In this document: piece by piece, positions 9,315 through 17,777 of the stretch | Numbering within the stretch: the first letter of the stretch is position 1 | Layout: every line of letters begins with the position of its first letter | Assembly: GCF_007992835.1 (NCBI RefSeq) | Contig: NZ_BKBA01000003.1 | Span: 372,001-436,000 of the forward strand | Direction of reading: 5' to 3' | DNA from: Knoellia locipacati | GTDB taxonomy: Bacteria > Actinomycetota > Actinomycetes > Actinomycetales > Dermatophilaceae | DNA length: 64,000 nucleotides | The notes under the pieces: model-generated | Database searches by the model: none | Seen by the model: only the letters and a program-made list of their open reading frames with translations | Told to the model about the DNA's origin: nothing | Position numbers and translations under genes: made by a program

Positions 9315-9638
9315 GTGCCCACGTACGCCTACGCGTGCCGCGACTGCGACCACCACTTCGAGGCGGTCCAGTCGTTCAGCGACGACTCGCTCACGGTCTG
9401 CCCCGAGTGCGGCGGGTCCCTGCGCAAGGTCTTCAACTCGGTCGGCGTCGTCTTCAAGGGCTCCGGGTTCTACCGGACCGACTCGCGCTCCTCGTCGACC
9501 AGCTCGACGCCGGCGAGCCCGCCGTCCGACTCGTCGTCGAGCACGAGCAGCTCCTCGTCGTCGACGTCGTCGACCTCGACCCCGTCGAGCTCGTCCAGCA
9601 CGTCCTCGAGCAGCAGCTCGACCGCCGCCTCCGCCTGA
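9315..9638 (+). CDS. FmdB-family zinc-ribbon protein, Ruc-like (Rv0991c-like) with poly-serine tail
   Basis: 107 aa from a GTG at 9315, with a strong AGGAGGA ribosome site. The N-terminal ribbon has four cysteines, C8-x2-C11 and C29-x2-C32 (YACRDCDHHF and TVCPECGG). From about residue 57 the protein is a disordered run of Ser with some Thr and Pro. This matches the actinobacterial 'serine-rich FmdB' proteins. M. tuberculosis Rv0991c (Ruc) is known as a zinc-binding, oxidation-activated chaperone that works with the Hsp70 system, and it too lies between a 5-FCL gene and mscL. The same role is inferred from the layout and neighbourhood. Confidence 0.85.
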   Translation: MPTYAYACRDCDHHFEAVQSFSDDSLTVCPECGGSLRKVFNSVGVVFKGSGFYRTDSRSSSTSSTPASPPSDSSSSTSSSSSSTSSTSTPSSSSSTSSSSSSTAASA

Positions 9639-9666
9639 GTCTCCCCAACCGGGACGGCGTCGGCGC

Positions 9667-11433
9667 TCAGGGGCGCGGGCCCTTGCGGTGCGGCTTCCTG
9701 TCGGGGCGTCCGGGACGGCCGGAGTCCTCGCGCAGCTCGATGAGCTGACCCGAGATCCGCGTCCCGCGCAGCTTCTCCCACGCGCCCGCCGGCAGCGTCG
9801 CGGGCAGCTCGATGATCGAGTGGTCGGCCCGGATGTCGATCCGCCCGAAGTCCTGTCGACCGAGGCCCCCCTCGTTGGCGAGCGCGCCGACGATCTGGCG
9901 TGGCTCGACGTGCTGGCGCCGCCCGACGGCGATGCGGTAGTTCGTCATGGGACCCGACTGGCCCCGCTTGGGGCCGCGGTCCGGTCGCCCGCCGCGGTCG
10001 TCGCGGTCGAACTTCCCGCCGCGGTCGTCCCGGTCGCGCCGCTGCTCGTCGCGCTCTCGACGCGGCGGACGGACCGGCTCGGGGTCGAGCAGCATGGGCT
10101 CGTCGCCCTGGAGGACGATGGCGAGCGCCGCGGCCACGTCGGACTCGGGCACGTCGTGGTTGCGGACGTAGTGCGCGATGACGTCGCGGAAGGCGTCGAT
10201 GTCGCTCGACTGCAGCGCCGTGGTGATCCGGTCGTCGAAGCGCCCGAGACGGGTCGCGTTGATGTCCTCGGCCGACGGGAGCTGCATCTCGGTGAGCGTG
10301 GTCTTGGTGGCCTTCTCGATCGCCTTGAGGAGGTACTTCTCGCGCGGCGTGACGAACGAGATCGCGTCACCCGAGCGGCCGGCGCGGCCGGTACGGCCGA
10401 TCCGGTGGACGTAGGACTCGGTGTCGGTCGGGATGTCGTAGTTGACGACGTGGCTGATCCGCTCGACGTCGAGGCCACGGGCGGCGACGTCGGTGGCGAC
10501 GAGGATGTCGAGCTTGCCCGACTTGAGCTGGGCCACCGTGCGCTCACGCTGCGCCTGGGCGATGTCACCGTTGATGGCCGTGGCCGAGAAGCCACGGGCC
10601 CGGAGCTTCTCGGCGAGCATCTCGGTCTCGTTCTTGGTGCGGACGAAGACGATCATCCCCTCGAAGTTCTCGACCTCGAGGATGCGGGTCAGGGCGTCGA
10701 TCTTCTGCGGGTAGGAGCAGAAGAGGTAGCGCTGGGTGATGTTGGGGGCGGTCGTGGCCTTGCGCTCGACGGTGATCTCGAGGGCGTCGGTGAGGTACTT
10801 CTTCGAGATCCGGCGGATCTGGGAGGGCATCGTCGCCGAGAACAGCGCGACGTGCTTCTCGTCGGGGGTGTCCTTGAGGATGGTCTCGACGTCCTCGGCG
10901 AAACCCATCTTGAGCATCTCGTCGGCCTCGTCGAGGACGAGGAAGCGCAGCTCGGAGAGGTCGAGCGTGCCCTTCTCGAGGTGGTCCATGATCCGGCCCG
11001 GGGTGCCGACGACGATGTGCACACCACGGCGCAGGGCGCTGAGCTGGACGCCGTAGCCCTGACCGCCGTAGACCGGGAGGACGTGGATGCCCGGCATCTT
11101 CGACGCGTACTTCTCGAACGCCTCGCAGACCTGGAGCGCGAGCTCGCGCGTCGGTGCGAGGACGAGGGCCTGGGGCGACTTCTGCTTGGCGTCGAGGCGG
11201 CTGAGGATCGGGAGAGCGAACGCCGCCGTCTTGCCCGTGCCCGTCTGGGCGAGGCCCACGACGTGGCGGCCCTCGAGGAGCGCGGGGATGGTCGCGGCCT
11301 GGATCGGCGAGGGGGTCTCGTAGCCGATGTCCTTGAGCGCCTTGACGACCCGCTCGTCGAGGCCGAGCTCGGCGAAGGTGGGCTGCTCGGTCTCGGGCTC
11401 GGTCTCGGTCGGGGTCGCGTCGTCGTCACTCAC
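9667..11433 (-). CDS. deaD: DEAD-box ATP-dependent RNA helicase (DeaD/CsdA type)
   Basis: 588 aa from the GTG at 11433 (SDDDATPTETEPE follows); the longer open frame upstream is not protein-like. All DEAD-box motifs are visible in order: Q-motif region GYETPSPIQ, AQTGTGKT, PTRELALQV, GTPGRIMD, VLDEADEM, SAT, and HRIGRTGRAGR. An acidic Glu/Thr-rich N-terminus precedes the core. After a basic Arg/Asp/Gly-rich linker comes a DbpA-like RNA-binding domain (YRIAVGRRQHVEPRQIVGAL) and a basic tail. It probably acts in ribosome assembly and mRNA turnover in the cold. Confidence 0.93.
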   Translation of the reverse strand: MSDDDATPTETEPETEQPTFAELGLDERVVKALKDIGYETPSPIQAATIPALLEGRHVVGLAQTGTGKTAAFALPILSRLDAKQKSPQALVLAPTRELALQVCEAFEKYASKMPGIHVLPVYGGQGYGVQLSALRRGVHIVVGTPGRIMDHLEKGTLDLSELRFLVLDEADEMLKMGFAEDVETILKDTPDEKHVALFSATMPSQIRRISKKYLTDALEITVERKATTAPNITQRYLFCSYPQKIDALTRILEVENFEGMIVFVRTKNETEMLAEKLRARGFSATAINGDIAQAQRERTVAQLKSGKLDILVATDVAARGLDVERISHVVNYDIPTDTESYVHRIGRTGRAGRSGDAISFVTPREKYLLKAIEKATKTTLTEMQLPSAEDINATRLGRFDDRITTALQSSDIDAFRDVIAHYVRNHDVPESDVAAALAIVLQGDEPMLLDPEPVRPPRRERDEQRRDRDDRGGKFDRDDRGGRPDRGPKRGQSGPMTNYRIAVGRRQHVEPRQIVGALANEGGLGRQDFGRIDIRADHSIIELPATLPAGAWEKLRGTRISGQLIELREDSGRPGRPDRKPHRKGPRP

Positions 11434-11567
11434 AACCTGACCGTAGTGCCGCAGGGCCTCGAACGGCGACTTCCTGCTCGTCCACAGGCGCCCCGAGAGG
11501 TGGGTCACCGTCCACAACCTCGCCCCGTCGCCTGTTCCGGGCACGGCGCGCTCCCTAGCGTCGGGAC

Positions 11568-12245
11568 ATGCCCCGCCTCCTCCTCCCCAGCCTGCGTCGT
11601 CCCCGGGTCCTCGGTCGCTCCCGCCGGGCCCGGTGGCGGCGCCGGACGCTGCGGCGGGCCCTGGCCGGGCTCTGTGCCGCCGCGGCCACGCTCCTGCTCG
11701 TCGGGGTCGTGCGGCCACCCCCACCGGCGACGACCCGGGTGCTCGTCTCGACCTCGTCGCTGGCAGCCGGCTCGGTCCTGGCGCCGTCCGACGTGCGCGT
11801 GGTCGAGGTCGCCGGCGACACCCGTCCGGTGGCCACGGTCGCCGACCCGGGGGTTGTGGTGGGGCGACGCCTCGCCTCACGGGTCGAGCCGGGCGAGGTG
11901 GTCACGTCGACGCGGCTCGTCCCCCGCTCAGCCGCCGACGGCGCACCGGCCGGCACCGTCGCGGCGCACCTCGTCGTCGCCGACGGGCAGGCGCTCGACC
12001 TGGTGTCGGCGGGCCGTCGGGTCGTCGTCTATCCCGAGACCGGCGGCCCCGCCCTGGCCCGCGAGGTCCTCGTGCTGGGGGTCGACACGCCCGACAAGCC
12101 GTCGTTCACCGGATCGTTGCCGGGTGCCGACGGGGGCCTGAGGGGGCTCGTCGTCGCCCTCGCCCCGGAGGACCTCGAGCGCATCTTCGCTGGTGGGCGA
12201 CCCGAGGGGGGCGCACCGGCGGTCCTCGTCGTCGTGACCCGCTGA
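11568..12245 (+). CDS. SAF-domain membrane-anchored protein (CpaB/RcpC-like)
   Basis: 225 aa. A very basic N-terminus (12 Arg in the first 31 residues) leads into a transmembrane segment at about residues 32-48. A SAF domain follows (LVSTSSLAAGSVLAPSDVRVVEV...VGRRLASRVEPGEVVTSTRLV) and then a C-terminal beta-rich part. SAF domains occur in pilus assembly protein CpaB and flagellar FlgA, but no pilus genes are nearby, so the role is open. A SAF-type protein between fmdB and mscL is a common arrangement in actinobacteria. Confidence 0.8.
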   Translation: MPRLLLPSLRRPRVLGRSRRARWRRRTLRRALAGLCAAAATLLLVGVVRPPPPATTRVLVSTSSLAAGSVLAPSDVRVVEVAGDTRPVATVADPGVVVGRRLASRVEPGEVVTSTRLVPRSAADGAPAGTVAAHLVVADGQALDLVSAGRRVVVYPETGGPALAREVLVLGVDTPDKPSFTGSLPGADGGLRGLVVALAPEDLERIFAGGRPEGGAPAVLVVVTR

Positions 12246-12369
12246 GCCCTCGCGTGCCGGTCCTCAGAAGTCCGGCACTGTGCCGAGCGAACCGCCGTGC
12301 ACGCTTGTAGCGTGGGAAGGCCTCGACACTGCATGTCAGGTGCCATTTCCTACTGAAAGGACAGGACCC

Positions 12370-12738
12370 ATGAAGGGTTTCAAGGACTTCGTGATGCGGG
12401 GCAACCTCGTCGAGCTCGCCGTCGCCTTCGTCATCGCCGGAGCGTTCGGTGAGGTCGTCAAGAAGATGGTCGACGTCATCATGGGCATCGTGGGCAAGGC
12501 TGGCGACCAGCCCGACTTCAACGCCTGGAAGCCCGGCGGCATCCCGCTCGGCGCCTTCATCACGGCGCTCATCGCGTTCCTCATCCTCGCGGCCGTCGTC
12601 TACTTCTTCGTCGTCAAGCCCTACGAGGCCGCCAAGGAGCGGCTCTTCCCCTCCGAGCCGGAGGCCGAGACGGTCGACCCCAACACCGAGCTGCTCAAGG
12701 AGATCCGCGACAGCCTGCGCGCGCGTCCCACCCTCTGA
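12370..12738 (+). CDS. mscL: Large-conductance mechanosensitive channel MscL
   Basis: 122 aa from the ATG at 12370, with AAAGGACAGG upstream. The N-terminal signature MKGFKDFVMRGNLVELAVAF is that of MscL. TM1 covers about residues 15-40 and TM2 about 63-88, with a short periplasmic loop (GKAGDQPDFNAWKPGG), and a cytoplasmic helix ends the protein (NTELLKEIRDSLRAR). It forms the homopentameric safety valve that opens on hypo-osmotic shock. A strong bidirectional terminator follows. Confidence 0.95.
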   Translation: MKGFKDFVMRGNLVELAVAFVIAGAFGEVVKKMVDVIMGIVGKAGDQPDFNAWKPGGIPLGAFITALIAFLILAAVVYFFVVKPYEAAKERLFPSEPEAETVDPNTELLKEIRDSLRARPTL

Positions 12739-12774
12739 CCGAGTCCCTTCCGGGGTGTCACACGTCCGAACCGC

Positions 12775-12814
12775 CACGGGGCGGCGGCCAGCACTCGCTG
12801 GCCGCCGCCCCGTG
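12775..12814. terminator. Bidirectional hairpin between mscL and the helicase operon
   Basis: A perfect 18-bp stem (12775-12792 with 12797-12814, CACGGGGCGGCGGCCAGC arm) closes on the tetraloop ACTC. It lies between two convergent genes. No T-run follows, as is usual in actinobacteria. Confidence 0.85.
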
Positions 12815-12822
12815 CCGCGTCC

Positions 12823-13098
12823 TCAGGACCAGTGCGGTGGACGGTTCTCGCGCAGCCACCGGGCCGACGCGTCGTCGTCCCCGGGCTCGCCCCAGCCCTC
12901 GTCCGTGTCGTCCTTGGTCTGCTCGGCCCTGCGCGGCGTATGCCGTCCGCCCACCTTCGCGCCCGCCTCGGCCTCCGTCGGCGTCGCCGCCTCGGGCTCC
13001 TGACCCGAGGTCTCGGCCGTGGGGCGGCTCGACGTGAGGCCCTCGTCCGAGCCGACCCGCTGCGGGGCGCTGGACGCGCGACGGCTGCGCCGGGTCAC
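12823..13098 (-). CDS. Small hydrophilic protein coupled to the DUF4011 helicase
   Basis: 91 aa, start overlapping the stop of the helicase-nuclease gene by 4 nt (ATGA). No recognised domain. The sequence is charged and low-complexity (Glu, Ala, Thr, Arg rich) and ends in a more ordered stretch (TDEGWGEPGDDDASARWLRENRPPHW). The overlap and shared strand argue that it is real and co-expressed. It may be an accessory factor of the helicase; no function is visible. Confidence 0.65.
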   Translation of the reverse strand: MTRRSRRASSAPQRVGSDEGLTSSRPTAETSGQEPEAATPTEAEAGAKVGGRHTPRRAEQTKDDTDEGWGEPGDDDASARWLRENRPPHWS

Positions 13099-16000
13099 TG
13101 TCCCCCGCGCTCGGCCAGGGCCTGGATCCGGGCGACGTCACGGGCCGGGTCGCGGAAGGCGTCACGGGTCCACACCCGCACGTGCTTCCACCCGAGGCGC
13201 GAGAGGTGCTCGGCACGCAGCCGGTCACGGTCGCGGGCACTGGGCATCGCGGCATACTCCGGTCCGTCCGACTCGACCGCGACGAGAAGTCGACCGCGGT
13301 GGTTCGGGTCCTCCACCGCCAGGTCGATCGGGTCGGCCGACGAGCCGTAGCGCTCGTGGACGACGAGCCCGCCGGCCCGCAGCCGCCGGGCGAACTCGGC
13401 CATGACGACGGACTGCACGGGAGCACTGGGGGCCACCTCGGCCGGCTCTCCCGTCGCGGCGGCCGCCGTCGACGCAGCGGCGTGCGCGAGGAAGTCCCGC
13501 AGCATCTGTGCACCCCGGGCCTTGAGACGGGTGGGGTCCAGCTCGTCCGCGCCGATCGACGACACCACGGTCATGCGTCGCTTGGCCCGGGTGATGGCGA
13601 CGTTGAGCCGGCGTTCGCCGCCCTCGACGTTGAGCGGACCGAACCGGTGCAGGACCCGGCCGTGCGGCGTCTTGCCGTAGCCGACGGACAGGATGATGGC
13701 GTCGCGCTCGTCGCCCTGGACCCGCTCGAGGTTCTTGATGAAGAAGCGCTCGTGCACGTCCTCGGTGAAGAACGCGGCCGTCTGCGGGTCGAGCCCCTGG
13801 AGCGCGCGCCGGACGGCGTCGTCGAGCCGCTGCGTGTGCGCCAGTCCGAGCGCGATGACACCGAGGCTCTCGCCCGGACGGGTGCGGGCGTGCTCGAGGA
13901 CCAGCTCGACGACCCGCTCGACCTCGGCCTGCGTGGTCTCCACGCTGGCGGCACCGTCGGCCATGACGCCGACGCCGTCGACGAGCTCGTGGCGCAGCAC
14001 CGGAGCGGACCCCGTGCCGGGGAAGGTCACGAGCGAGCCGTCGTAGACGTGCTCGTTGGCGAACGAGATGAGGCGCTCGTCCTGCGACCGGTAGTGCCAC
14101 GACAGGTGGCGGCTGGGCAGGGTGGCGGCGAGAACGTCGAGGATGGACTCGACCCCCTCGCTGAGCGAGTCGTCCGGAGCGGCGTCGCCACCCTCGCTCA
14201 CGGTGGTGAAGAAGGACGTCGGGGGCAGCTGCTTGGCGTCACCGGCGAGCACGACCTGGCGGGCTCGAGAGATCGCCGACACCGCCTCGGCCGGCGGGAT
14301 CTGCGACGCCTCGTCGAAGACGACGACGTCGAACGACACCCCCGGGGGCAGCACCGAGGCGACGACGAGCGGGCTCATGACCCAGCACGGGCGGGCAGCG
14401 GTGAGCAGCTCACCGGCGACCGGCAGCAGGTCGCGCAGCGGGCGGTGGCGGCGGGCCTTCGCACCTTCGGCCCGCACGATGCTCTCGAGCTCGGGCGAGT
14501 CGCCGAGCACCCGGTCGACATTGGCCCGCACGGCCGCGCGGACGCGGGAGGCGTTCTGCCGCAGCACTTCCCGGTCCGCACCGGCGAACTCGCCGACGGT
14601 GCGGCGGAGGTCCTCGCCGTCGTGGGCGCCGATGCGTGCGTCGCGCAGGGCGATGTCGTCGAGTACCGAGCTCCACCAGACGAAGTCGGCCTCGGCGGCG
14701 ACGTCGTCGGCGGGGACGCGTCGTGCGGCGAGGTCGTCGAGGAGCGCACCGAGACCGGCGTCGCGCATGGACTCGACGGGCCCGATGATCGAGGGGATGA
14801 CGGCCAGCCGCTCGGGGGCGTCGGCGAGCGTCTGCAGCCGCTCGGCGAGCTCCTCGCGGGGCACGTCGAGCAGGGACGCGGAGTCGCCGGTGCGCGGCAC
14901 CCGCTCGTCGAGCCATGCGAGGTCGGCGGCCAAGCCGGCATACGCCTCCATGGCGCGGTCGAGGTCGGCCGGCATCTCGGGCCGTCCACCGGCACCGGCC
15001 ATCTCCTTCCACGCACTGCGCTGCTCGTTGGCGGCGAGCAGGGCGACGTGCAGGTCGGCGGGCGGTCGGCCCGGGCGGACGTAGCGCCGCACCTGTCGCC
15101 GCAGCCCCCGACGCTCCCACCACCCGAGGTCGGAGCCCACCGACGCGCGGTAGTCCCCCGTCCCCGTGGCGGCGACGAACTCGCCGAGCGGCACGTCGAA
15201 GATCTCGGGCCGGAAGGTCTCGAGGGTGTCGCGCACCTCGGCGACGGTGTCGAGCACGCGGCCCCAGTCGCGCACCGTGCGCGAGTCCGGGAGCCGCAGC
15301 CCGGCGAAGACGTCGGCGAGGGTCTGCCCGACGTCGGCGACCGCGGACCCGGACCAGCGCTCGACGAGCTCACGGGCCCGCACGGCGTCCTCGGGGGTGC
15401 GCACGGTGGCGCCGTACCAGGGGTCCTCGCCACGGTCGGTGCGCCAGGCGCCGAGGGAGCCGACGCGGGTGAGCTCGCGGGTGAGCAGCTCGTAGCGGTC
15501 GCGCGGGAGCGACTGCAGCGCCTCACCCCGGATGCGGACACGCGAGTGCGGCGGGCGCTCGACGGCACCGAGCCCGCTGATCGCCTCCTGCACGTCGTGG
15601 ACGGACACGCCCCACGGGTGGCGCGGGTCGTGCATGGCGTCGCGGTGCTCGCGCAGGGTGGCGGCCGCGGCGCGGAGCCGGTCGACGTCGCGGCTCGGCG
15701 GGTCGGCGGGGCGGGGCGAACGACCCGGGAGCGCAGCCACGAACTCACCGGCGATGCGGCGCCGGCCGCGGGCGCCGTCGTGCAGGTCGAGGACGAGGTC
15801 GCCGAGCCCGACGCGGTCGAGCCGGCCGACGACGGCGTCGATCGCCGCGCGCTTCTCGGCGACGAAGAGGACCCGCTTGCCGTCGGCGGCCAGCGCCGCG
15901 ACGAGGTTGGCGATGGTCTGCGACTTGCCGGTGCCGGGCGGCCCGTGGATGACGAGGTGGGCACCCGAGCGCGCGGCCTCGATGGCCTCCTGCTGCGACG

Positions 16001-16844
16001 AGTCGGCGTCGAGGATGAGCAGACCGCTCGCGGGGTCGGGCACGACGTCGGCGGCACGCGAGGGCAGCTCGTGCCGGACCGAGCGCAGCGCCGTCGGGTC
16101 GCCGGCGATGGCCGCGATGACGTCGTGGTCGGCGAGCGCGTCACCGTGCGCGGCGAGGTCGGCGACCATCGGCAGCTTGGCGTACGAGAAGGTGCCGAGG
16201 ACGATCCGGGGCGTCACCTCGAACTCCGGGACCGACGCGCACTCCTCGGTCAGCGCGGCATACGCAGGGTAGGGGTCGAACCCGTTGGACGTGTGGGCCA
16301 GGCCCTCGAGCCGCTCGGAGTCCAGGGTGATCCCCTGCTCGGACGCGAGATAGTGCTCGAGCACCGGGTTGAGCTCGATCTCGTCGCCGAGGTCGAGCTC
16401 GTAGTCGTCGTGCTGCGGCGTCGTCGGCCGCAGGGTGCAGCTGCGCAGCAGCACCGGGGCCGCCGGCTGTCGGGCCGCTGCGGCGCCACCGCGACCGAGG
16501 CTCCACGTCGCCATGCCCACGGCGACGAAGCCGGTGTCGATGCCCCGCTCCTCGCGCAGCTCACGCGCCTTTCCGGCGATGGTGCGGGCCCGCCGCCGGG
16601 CCTCGTCGAAGGCCGCAGGCTCGCGCACGAGGTCGCTCAGCCGGGTCGGTCGGCCGGCGAGGAGCATCGCGACCCCGCCGGGGTGGGCCGTCGTGAGGTC
16701 GAGGGTGCCCGACGGGAGGTCGCGGTACCAGAGCAGCGTGTTGCGCCCGCCCAGGTCGACGAGGTGCCGGGTCCAGCCCGCGACGGCGTGGCGGACCCGT
16801 TCGGTCCGCGAGTCGATCTCTGACTGCGGTCCCGGTTCGCTCAC
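13095..16844 (-). CDS. DUF4011 - superfamily 1 helicase - Vsr/REase_MTES_1575-like nuclease (Hhe-type candidate defence protein)
   Basis: 1249 aa. The first ~250 residues match DUF4011 proteins (RTERVRHAVAGWTRHLVDLG, NTLLWYRDL). An SF1 helicase follows with Walker A GPPGTGKSQTIANLV (Lys307) and Walker B VVVFDEASQIPPAEAV (Asp844-Glu845). GDAKQLPPTSFF, SWHYRSQDERLISF and a C-terminal helicase motif RRLNVAITRAKRRM are also present. Between the Walker boxes lies a long helical insertion. The last ~100 residues (PIDLAVEDP, AVESDGPEYA, HLSRLGWKHVRVWT) form a PD-(D/E)XK nuclease of the Vsr/MTES_1575 kind. This architecture was named Hhe and reported as an anti-phage gene. That this copy is defensive is inference. 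Confidence 0.85.
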   Translation of the reverse strand: MSEPGPQSEIDSRTERVRHAVAGWTRHLVDLGGRNTLLWYRDLPSGTLDLTTAHPGGVAMLLAGRPTRLSDLVREPAAFDEARRRARTIAGKARELREERGIDTGFVAVGMATWSLGRGGAAAARQPAAPVLLRSCTLRPTTPQHDDYELDLGDEIELNPVLEHYLASEQGITLDSERLEGLAHTSNGFDPYPAYAALTEECASVPEFEVTPRIVLGTFSYAKLPMVADLAAHGDALADHDVIAAIAGDPTALRSVRHELPSRAADVVPDPASGLLILDADSSQQEAIEAARSGAHLVIHGPPGTGKSQTIANLVAALAADGKRVLFVAEKRAAIDAVVGRLDRVGLGDLVLDLHDGARGRRRIAGEFVAALPGRSPRPADPPSRDVDRLRAAAATLREHRDAMHDPRHPWGVSVHDVQEAISGLGAVERPPHSRVRIRGEALQSLPRDRYELLTRELTRVGSLGAWRTDRGEDPWYGATVRTPEDAVRARELVERWSGSAVADVGQTLADVFAGLRLPDSRTVRDWGRVLDTVAEVRDTLETFRPEIFDVPLGEFVAATGTGDYRASVGSDLGWWERRGLRRQVRRYVRPGRPPADLHVALLAANEQRSAWKEMAGAGGRPEMPADLDRAMEAYAGLAADLAWLDERVPRTGDSASLLDVPREELAERLQTLADAPERLAVIPSIIGPVESMRDAGLGALLDDLAARRVPADDVAAEADFVWWSSVLDDIALRDARIGAHDGEDLRRTVGEFAGADREVLRQNASRVRAAVRANVDRVLGDSPELESIVRAEGAKARRHRPLRDLLPVAGELLTAARPCWVMSPLVVASVLPPGVSFDVVVFDEASQIPPAEAVSAISRARQVVLAGDAKQLPPTSFFTTVSEGGDAAPDDSLSEGVESILDVLAATLPSRHLSWHYRSQDERLISFANEHVYDGSLVTFPGTGSAPVLRHELVDGVGVMADGAASVETTQAEVERVVELVLEHARTRPGESLGVIALGLAHTQRLDDAVRRALQGLDPQTAAFFTEDVHERFFIKNLERVQGDERDAIILSVGYGKTPHGRVLHRFGPLNVEGGERRLNVAITRAKRRMTVVSSIGADELDPTRLKARGAQMLRDFLAHAAASTAAAATGEPAEVAPSAPVQSVVMAEFARRLRAGGLVVHERYGSSADPIDLAVEDPNHRGRLLVAVESDGPEYAAMPSARDRDRLRAEHLSRLGWKHVRVWTRDAFRDPARDVARIQALAERGGQ

Positions 16845-16955
16845 CTCAGCAGGCTAACAACGACCCGCCCGTATGCCGTGTGCCGCCACTCGTGGCGGAC
16901 GCCCGCGTTCACGACCACCTGCCTGCGCGCCGGCGGGATCGGCGAGGATGGCGTC

Positions 16956-17777
16956 ATGTCCCAGGATGCAGCGCCGCAGCCCACCCCCTCGTCCTCCGAC
17001 CTCGTGCGGGTCGTCCGGCACGACTCGGGGGTGGTCGAGCTCGTCCTCGACCGTCCCGAGGCGATGAACGCCGTCTCGACCGCGATGGCCGGGGCCCTCA
17101 CCGACGCCGCGCAGTCGGTCGCCTCCGACGACACCGCCCGGGCAGTCGTCGTGTCGTCGTCGCACCCCAAGGCCTTCTGCGTCGGCGCCGACCTCAAGGA
17201 GCGCAACGCCCTGTCCGACGACGAGCTGCGCGCGCAGCGGCCCGGGAACAGGACGGCATACCGGAGCGTCCTGGACCTGCCGGTGCCCGTCATCGCGGCG
17301 GTCGACGGCTACGCGCTCGGCGGCGGCTGCGAGATCGCCCTGTCCTGCGACCTCATCGTCGCCTCGCCGGAGGCGACCTTCGGGCTGCCCGAGGTCTCGG
17401 TCGGCGTCATCCCGGGCGGCGGCGGCACCCAGCTGCTCACCCGCCGGATCGGCTGGTCGCGTGCCGCCGACCTCATCTTCACCGCGCGCCGGGTCGGCGG
17501 CGAGGCCGCCCTCGCACTGGGTCTGGCCGACCGGGTCGTCGACGACCCGCGTGCGACCGCGCTCGAGCTCGCGACGCGGATCGCCGCCCACTCCCCCGTC
17601 GGGGTGCGCAACGCCAAGGCCGCGATGCGCGGCGGCATGGACGTGTCGCTGGCCGAGGGCCTCGACATCGAGGACGCGCGCTGGCACGACACGGCGTTCA
17701 GCGCGGACCGCGCCGAGGGTGTCGCGGCGTTCGCCGAGAAGCGCACGCCGAGCTGGCCCGGGCTCAGCGGACGCTGA
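16956..17777 (+). CDS. Enoyl-CoA hydratase/isomerase (crotonase family)
   Basis: 273 aa from the ATG at 16956. The crotonase signature is clear: oxyanion-hole strands RPEAMNAVS and KAFCVGADLKE, then GYALGGGCEIALSCDLIVAS and the catalytic loop FGLPEVSVGVIPGGGGTQLL. The first catalytic Glu is in GLPEV. The position of the second Glu seems to be Asp in RAADLIFTARRV, so hydratase activity is not certain. It likely acts on acyl-CoA in beta-oxidation or amino-acid breakdown. Its last 14 nt overlap the end of the convergent MFS gene. Confidence 0.88.
   Translation: MSQDAAPQPTPSSSDLVRVVRHDSGVVELVLDRPEAMNAVSTAMAGALTDAAQSVASDDTARAVVVSSSHPKAFCVGADLKERNALSDDELRAQRPGNRTAYRSVLDLPVPVIAAVDGYALGGGCEIALSCDLIVASPEATFGLPEVSVGVIPGGGGTQLLTRRIGWSRAADLIFTARRVGGEAALALGLADRVVDDPRATALELATRIAAHSPVGVRNAKAAMRGGMDVSLAEGLDIEDARWHDTAFSADRAEGVAAFAEKRTPSWPGLSGR

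Noticed and set aside
9480-9637. A frameshift artefact in the FmdB gene because of its poly-Ser tail
   Set aside because: Serine-rich disordered tails are typical of actinobacterial members of this family (for example Rv0991c), so the frame is accepted.
6452-9748. A 1098-codon plus-strand open frame
   Set aside because: It crosses the penicillin-acylase gene, the antiporter gene and the FmdB gene in wrong frames. It has no ribosome site and no domain.
13182-16823. A 1213-codon open frame on the plus strand
   Set aside because: It is antisense to the DUF4011 helicase gene. Its composition (Gly, Arg, Val, Asp runs) is that of a GC-rich shadow frame and no domain is seen.
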